This document shows positions 59,984-64,000 of a stretch of 64,000 bases of DNA, in pieces. The stretch comes from Nocardia anocheti. GTDB taxonomy: Bacteria > Actinomycetota > Actinomycetes > Mycobacteriales > Mycobacteriaceae. The stretch lies in assembly GCF_029675105.1 (NCBI RefSeq), contig NZ_JAQQFV010000002.1, forward strand, positions 620,001 to 684,000. The letters are read 5' to 3'. The position numbers and the translations under genes are program-made. Position 1 is the first letter of the stretch; each line of letters opens with the position of its first letter. Under the pieces are notes generated by a model. It worked only from the letters and a program-made list of their open reading frames with translations, did no database searches and had not been told where the DNA came from.

Positions 59984-61081
59984 ATGCTGGGCTATCACGT
60001 TCCCGATCCCGACGAGGCCATGCTGGTCAGCGGTGCCAAGAGCAAGGACAACGCGCCGTTCCGGGTGGTCATCGGGCGCGGCACCTGGGTGATTCCGCTG
60101 TTCCGCAAGGTGCGGTACCTGTCGCTGGCGATGTTCGAGTCCGAGATCCGCGAACGGTGTGTCACCAAGCAAGCCATCCAGCTGGACGTGCGCGCGGTGA
60201 TCGCGTTCAAGGTCGCCAACGACACGCCGTCGATCGTCAACGCGGCCCAGCGTTTCCTGTCCGAACAGGAGCAGGAGATGTCGGTGCTGACCGGGCGGAT
60301 CTTCTCCGGTCACCTGCGCTCGATCGTCGGCTCGATGACCGTCGAGGAGATCATCCGCGAGCGCCAGAAGCTGGCCGACGAGGTGCTGCTGGCCTCCAAG
60401 GTGGAGATGAGCAATATCGGCCTGTGGGTCGACTCGTTCCAGATCCAGTCCATCGACGACGGCGACCTCGGCTACATCAACGCCCTGGCCGCCCCGCACA
60501 ACGCGGCCGTGCAGCGCGACGCGCAGATCGCCCAGGCCCAGGCCGCCCAGCGCTCCGCCGAGGCCGAACAGGAATCGCTGCGCCGCCAGGCCGAATACGA
60601 ACGCGAGACCTCGATCCTCAAGGCGCAGTACCAGCGCGACATCGACAAGGCGCGCGCCGAAGCCGCCCAGGCGGGCCCGCTCGCCGACGCCATCGCCCGC
60701 CAGGAGGTGCTCACCGCGCAGGCCGAGCAGGCGCGCAAGAACGCCGAACTGCGCGAGCAGGAACTGCAGGCCGAGGTCGTCAAGCCCGCCATGGCCGAGG
60801 CCGAGCGCGTGCGTATCCTCGCCGAGGCCGAAGCCGACCGCACCCGCATCCAGGCCGAGGCCGCCGCCTCCAACAACCGCATCGCCCTGGACCAGCTGCT
60901 CATCGAACAGCTGCCCGAAATCGTCAAACAGGCCTCCACCGGCCTCGCCAACGCCAACCTCACCGTCCTCAACGGCCCTGACGGGGTGGGCGAACTGGTC
61001 AACGGAATGGTCGGCCAGGGGTTGACGGTCTTCAACTCACTGCAGAAGGCCCTGTCCAACGGCGAGGCCGACAAGAACTGA
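59984..61081 (+). CDS. SPFH/flotillin-like protein
   Basis: 365 residues from ATG 59984 (AGAAGGGG upstream). SPFH domain at residues about 10-160 (VTKQAIQLDVRAVIAFKVAN-type) followed by a long Glu/Ala/Arg coiled coil (EAEQESLRRQAEYERETSIL) and a tail. No N-terminal membrane helix is evident, so it would rely on peripheral or partner-mediated attachment. Confidence 0.9.
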   Translation: MLGYHVPDPDEAMLVSGAKSKDNAPFRVVIGRGTWVIPLFRKVRYLSLAMFESEIRERCVTKQAIQLDVRAVIAFKVANDTPSIVNAAQRFLSEQEQEMSVLTGRIFSGHLRSIVGSMTVEEIIRERQKLADEVLLASKVEMSNIGLWVDSFQIQSIDDGDLGYINALAAPHNAAVQRDAQIAQAQAAQRSAEAEQESLRRQAEYERETSILKAQYQRDIDKARAEAAQAGPLADAIARQEVLTAQAEQARKNAELREQELQAEVVKPAMAEAERVRILAEAEADRTRIQAEAAASNNRIALDQLLIEQLPEIVKQASTGLANANLTVLNGPDGVGELVNGMVGQGLTVFNSLQKALSNGEADKN

Positions 61082-61084
61082 CCG

Positions 61085-61120
61085 GAAGGGGCCGACCGTC
61101 CCCGAACGGTCGGCCCCTTC
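61085..61120 (+). terminator. Hairpin terminator after SPFH gene
   Basis: Perfect 14-bp stem GAAGGGGCCGACCG/CGGTCGGCCCCTTC. Confidence 0.85.
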
Positions 61121-61127
61121 GCGTACA

Positions 61128-61143
61128 GTAGGTACGTACCTAC
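61128..61143. promoter_or_regulatory. Antitoxin operator palindrome
   Basis: GTAGGTACGTACCTAC is a perfect 16-bp palindrome 19 bases before the antitoxin ATG, typical for autoregulation by an antitoxin-toxin complex. Confidence 0.82.
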
Positions 61144-61162
61144 ATCGAGGAGAGCGAGCGCG

Positions 61163-61408
61163 ATGACGACTATGAGTGCCCGGGAGCTCAACCGGGATGT
61201 CAGCGCCGCGAAGCGCGCGGCACAGCAGGGACCGGTGGTGATCACCGACCGTGGCGAAGAGGCCTTCGTACTGCTCTCCATCGAGGAGTACCGGCGGCTC
61301 CGCGCCGACAGCCAGGACCTCGTCGCCCGTTTGAGCATGGACGATGACGACGAGATCGACTTCGACCCGGCGCCGCTCGGGCTGAACCTGCGGATTCCGT
61401 CGCTGTGA
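61163..61408 (+). CDS. Phd/YefM-family antitoxin
   Basis: 81 residues: MSARELNRDVSAAKRAAQ and PVVITDRGEEAFVLLSIEEY (Phd fold), then an acidic toxin-binding tail (MDDDDEIDFDPAPLGLNLRI). GAGGAGAG upstream. Overlaps the toxin by GTGA. Confidence 0.92.
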   Translation: MTTMSARELNRDVSAAKRAAQQGPVVITDRGEEAFVLLSIEEYRRLRADSQDLVARLSMDDDDEIDFDPAPLGLNLRIPSL

Positions 61409-61827
61409 ACTATCTGCTCGATACCAACGTCCTGAGCGAGTTGCGAAAGTCGGCGCGGACAGCGGACCCGGCGGTCCGCGCGTGGGCGACGGCCCGGCGA
61501 CCGTCGGAGCTCTACCTCAGCGTGGTCACGATCATGGAGCTCGACATCGGCATCGGCCGAATCGAGCGACGCGACGCCGTGCAGGGCAAGCGCCTGCGAT
61601 CGTGGCTGGAAGACACCGTCCTCGACACCTTCGCGGGCAGAATCCTCGGCGTCGATCTGGCCGTAGCCCGCCGCGCCGCACGCATGCACGTGCCTGACCC
61701 GCGGCCCGAACGCGACACCCTGATCGCCGCGACGGCGGGCGAACACGGCATGACGGTGGCCACCCGGAACGTGAAGGACTTCGGCCCCACGGGCGTGCCG
61801 GTCATCGACCCCTGGTCCGGGCCATAG
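61405..61827 (+). CDS. VapC-type PIN toxin
   Basis: 140 residues: D in YLLDTNVLSELRK, E in TIMELDIGIGR, D in PERDTLIAATA and N/D in VATRNVKDF. Converges on metZ with three bases between stops. Confidence 0.94.
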   Translation: MNYLLDTNVLSELRKSARTADPAVRAWATARRPSELYLSVVTIMELDIGIGRIERRDAVQGKRLRSWLEDTVLDTFAGRILGVDLAVARRAARMHVPDPRPERDTLIAATAGEHGMTVATRNVKDFGPTGVPVIDPWSGP

Positions 61828-61830
61828 TCG

Positions 61831-63039
61831 TCAGTTCAGGGCGTGGTCGAGGTCGCCGAGGAGGTCTTCGATGTCTTCGAGGCCGACCGAGATGCGGACG
61901 ACGCCGTCACTGAGGCCGATGGAGGCTCGGCCTTCGGGGCCCATGGCTCGGTGGGTGGTGGTGGCGGGGTGGGTGATCAGGGTCTTCGCGTCGCCGAGGT
62001 TGTTGGAGATGTCGATGACGCGCAGGCGGTTGAGGACCTCGAAGGCGCGCTTCTTGCCGTCGTCGCCCGCGAGTTCGAAGGTGACGACGGTGCCGCCGCC
62101 GGACATCTGTTCGGTGGCCAGGGCGTGCTGGGGGTGCGATTCCAGGAAGGGGTACTTGACCCAGTTCACGGACTTGTCGGTCTCCAGGAACTGGGCCACC
62201 TTCAGGGCCGAATCGGTGGACTGGCGCACGCGCAGCGGCATGGTCTCCAGGCCCTTGAGCAGGGTCCAGGCGTTGAACGGGCTCAGGGCGGGACCGGTGT
62301 GGCGCATCAGGTTCTTGACGGGGCCGTCGATGTAGTCCTGGGCGCCGAGGATGGCGCCGCCGAGCACGCGGCCCTGGCCGTCGATGTGCTTGGTGCCGGA
62401 GTAGACGACCACATCGGCGCCGAGTTCGAAACCGCGCTGCAGCAGCGGGGTGGCGAAGACGTTGTCCAGCACCACCTTCGCGCCCGCGGCGTGGGCCAGC
62501 TCGGTGACCTTGCGGACGTCGACGAGGGTCTGCATCGGGTTGGCGGGGGTCTCGAAGAACACCGCCTGGGTGGGCACCGAGAGGGCCTGTTCCCACTGCT
62601 CGAGGTCGTCACCGTCGACGAAGACGGTCTCGATGCCCCAGCGCGGCAGGATCTCGTTGCACACCACGAAGCAGGAGCCGAACAGGCTGCGCGCGGCCAC
62701 GAGCCGGTCGCCCGCCTTCAGCAGCGCGCCCAGCGCGGTGAACACCGCCGACATGCCCGAGGCGGTCGCGAAGGCGGCCTCGGCGCCGTCGAGCAGGCGG
62801 ATGCGCTCCTCGAACATGGCCACGGTCGGGTTGCCGTAGCGGGAGTAGACGAAGTGCTCGACCTCGCCGGTGAACGCGGCCTCGGCGGCCTCGGCGCTCT
62901 CGTAGACGAAACCGGAGGTCAGGTACAGCGCCTCGGAGGTCTCCTCGAAACCGGAGCGGCGCAGACCGCCGCGGACCCCGAGGGTGGCGGGGCCGACGCC
63001 CTCGGGCAGTGGCTTGTCGAACGAACCACCGGTGATCAT
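61831..63039 (-). CDS. metZ: O-succinylhomoserine sulfhydrylase MetZ
   Basis: 402 residues, PLP Cys/Met fold: YLTSGFVYESAEAAEAAF, VYSRYGNPTVAMFEERI, SGTKHIDGQGRVLGG (with the PLP lysine). Converts succinylhomoserine and sulfide to homocysteine. ATG 63039 follows GGAG. Next gene after a rhodanese, under the SAM-IV riboswitch. Confidence 0.95.
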   Translation of the reverse strand: MITGGSFDKPLPEGVGPATLGVRGGLRRSGFEETSEALYLTSGFVYESAEAAEAAFTGEVEHFVYSRYGNPTVAMFEERIRLLDGAEAAFATASGMSAVFTALGALLKAGDRLVAARSLFGSCFVVCNEILPRWGIETVFVDGDDLEQWEQALSVPTQAVFFETPANPMQTLVDVRKVTELAHAAGAKVVLDNVFATPLLQRGFELGADVVVYSGTKHIDGQGRVLGGAILGAQDYIDGPVKNLMRHTGPALSPFNAWTLLKGLETMPLRVRQSTDSALKVAQFLETDKSVNWVKYPFLESHPQHALATEQMSGGGTVVTFELAGDDGKKRAFEVLNRLRVIDISNNLGDAKTLITHPATTTHRAMGPEGRASIGLSDGVVRISVGLEDIEDLLGDLDHALN

Positions 63040-63050
63040 CTGCTGTCTCC

Positions 63051-63467
63051 TTATGCCTGGCGCCACGGCAGGCCGACCGCGCGCCAGCCCACGCTGCCAC
63101 GCTGACCGAACGCGTCGGGACCACCCTCGAAACCGTCGAGCACGTTGTACGACGGGGCGATGCCCGCCGCGGTCGCCACGGTCGCGGCCCCGATGGAGCG
63201 CTGTCCGGAGCGACACAGGAACACCACCGGCGCGTCCTCGGGGCGCCCGTCCAGCGCGCGCTCGAGTTCGGCGGTGAAGTTCGGGTTGCGGGTGCCGGTG
63301 CCGTCGACCCACTCGATGAAGTGGGCCGGGCGTTCGATGGAGCTGGTGTCGGGGATGCCGATCTGCGCCCACTCGCCTTCGGTGCGCACGTCGACCAGCA
63401 CCGCGCCGGGGTGCTCGGTCAGGATCTCCCACGCCTTCTCAGGGGTGATGTCGCCAGCGTAAGTCAT
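63051..63467 (-). CDS. Rhodanese-domain sulfurtransferase
   Basis: 138 residues: single rhodanese domain, active Cys in VVFLCRSGQRSIGAA. It probably moves sulfane sulfur, possibly toward homocysteine synthesis by MetZ. GGAGGCGAC precedes ATG 63467. 11 bases before metZ, so cotranscribed. Confidence 0.93.
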   Translation of the reverse strand: MTYAGDITPEKAWEILTEHPGAVLVDVRTEGEWAQIGIPDTSSIERPAHFIEWVDGTGTRNPNFTAELERALDGRPEDAPVVFLCRSGQRSIGAATVATAAGIAPSYNVLDGFEGGPDAFGQRGSVGWRAVGLPWRQA

Positions 63468-63509
63468 GTCGCCTCCTACTGAATCCGCTCTTGCCGCGGC
63501 GGGAATCCG

Positions 63510-63602
63510 GCGCACGGCCAGGTCGTCACCCGGAGCACCCCACCGCGGAGGAGGGTTGCCGGCCAGCGAGCCGGGGCTTGGCGCTGGCGCTCATGACCTT
63601 GC
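63510..63602 (-). promoter_or_regulatory. SAM-IV riboswitch
   Basis: On the minus strand: GGTCATGAGCGCCAGC, AGCCCCGGCTCGCTGGCCGG, CAACCCTCC, GCGGTGGGGTGCTCCGGG and TGACGACC form the characteristic SAM-IV helices. It lies 43 bases upstream of the rhodanese ATG and would switch off the rhodanese-metZ operon when SAM is plentiful. Confidence 0.9.
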
Positions 63603-63643
63603 GATCTGAGATTGCCCCGGCACTGGTCACCGTGTCAAACAGG

Positions 63644-64000
63644 TCAGGGCGCGCACACCAGCCAGGTGCCGTCGACCCTGGTCAGGTTCCAGGTGCCGGT
63701 CGAGGGTGCGTCGCCGACGCGCACGGTGGCGTCGATCTTGGCCCGATCGCCGTTGACGGTGGCTTTGTCGAAGCCCTTCTCGTCGATCGTCACCGCCGAT
63801 TTCGGGCCGCCGAGGCGCTCGGTGAGACCGGACTTCTCCTCGTCGAAGCCGGGGCACGCGACACCGGGCGGCGGACGCAGCTCACTGCGCGAGCGCGCGT
63901 CGATATAGTTGGTGACGGCGGCCGCGAGCCGGTCGGCCTCTGTGACATTTTTCTCAGCGGGTGAGAGCACGCCGCCCAGCACGATGCCGATGAGCACCAG
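63644..64000 (-). CDS. Membrane-anchored hypothetical protein (5' end outside window)
   Basis: At least 118 residues, frame open to the window edge. A hydrophobic stretch (LVLIGIVLGGVLSP) is followed by a soluble domain with AVTNYIDARSRSELRPPP and a C-terminal TGTWNLTRVDGTWLVCAP, an NTF2/DUF4878-like ending found in small mycolata envelope proteins. Stop TGA at 63644-63646. Function unknown. Confidence 0.7.
   Translation of the reverse strand: MVLIGIVLGGVLSPAEKNVTEADRLAAAVTNYIDARSRSELRPPPGVACPGFDEEKSGLTERLGGPKSAVTIDEKGFDKATVNGDRAKIDATVRVGDAPSTGTWNLTRVDGTWLVCAP

Overview
This is a high-GC actinobacterial chromosome segment, most likely from Nocardia or a close mycolic-acid relative (Rhodococcus, Mycobacterium). 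Evidence: frequent GTG starts, an MmpL-type RND transporter, F420-dependent glucose-6-phosphate dehydrogenase (fgd1), PknG with its GlnX/GlnH partners, and a gene order (thiG-thiS-thiO, thiE, nudix, glnX-glnH-pknG, ackA-pta, fgd1, and metZ-rhodanese) that matches, as I recall it, the Mycobacterium tuberculosis Rv0390-Rv0417 neighbourhood read in the opposite direction. The species call is inference; no rRNA or tRNA gene is visible.

Layout. 1-8.3 kb: end of fumarylacetoacetase, a tiny secreted peptide gene, an MMPL transporter, a long hairpin, a TPP riboswitch with thiC, and a coupled operon of a membrane-anchored serine hydrolase with a two-component system. 8.3-9.85 kb: a small accessory patch with frameshifted fragments, a HEAT-like gene and a probably truncated hypothetical gene. 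9.9-15.3 kb: a second tiny secreted peptide, a thioesterase-like protein, ArsR/SRPBCC, an MFS exporter and a TetR divergent from a ketoacyl synthase. 15.3-20.3 kb: a sulfonate-type ABC transporter, a COG0523 metallochaperone with a Zur-like box, and thiD. 20.3-24.3 kb: a SnoaL/oxidoreductase/TetR operon, another TetR, a methyltransferase and a DUF6790-like protein. 24.4-27.9 kb: a GT2-GtrA fusion coupled to an ArnT/PMT-like glycosyltransferase. 27.9-28.6 kb: a VapBC module. 28.6-37.8 kb: an acyl-CoA catabolic cluster (TetR, enoyl-CoA hydratase, two acyl-CoA dehydrogenases, biotin-dependent carboxylase, AtuA-like protein). 37.8-40.7 kb: a microprotein, a class III cyclase and an ABC-2 exporter. 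40.8-43.7 kb: thiG-thiS-thiO and divergent thiE. 43.8-54.5 kb: nudix, glnX-glnH-pknG, ackA-pta, a PIN toxin-antitoxin pair and fgd1. 54.6-64 kb: HAD phosphatase, an LLM/FMN-reductase/YceI operon, a secreted trypsin-like protease, a MarR/DJ-1 operon, an NfeD-like/SPFH pair, a third toxin-antitoxin pair, and metZ-rhodanese under a SAM-IV riboswitch.

How the parts fit. Thiamine synthesis is spread over three loci (thiC; thiD; thiOSG and thiE), with a visible TPP riboswitch only at thiC. Sulfur metabolism appears as SsuABC, a rhodanese and metZ. The transcription signals are unusually easy to read: at about ten genes a TANNNT -10 hexamer lies 6-7 bases before the start codon, which suggests leaderless mRNAs, and at some of these a repressor-type dyad covers the -10.
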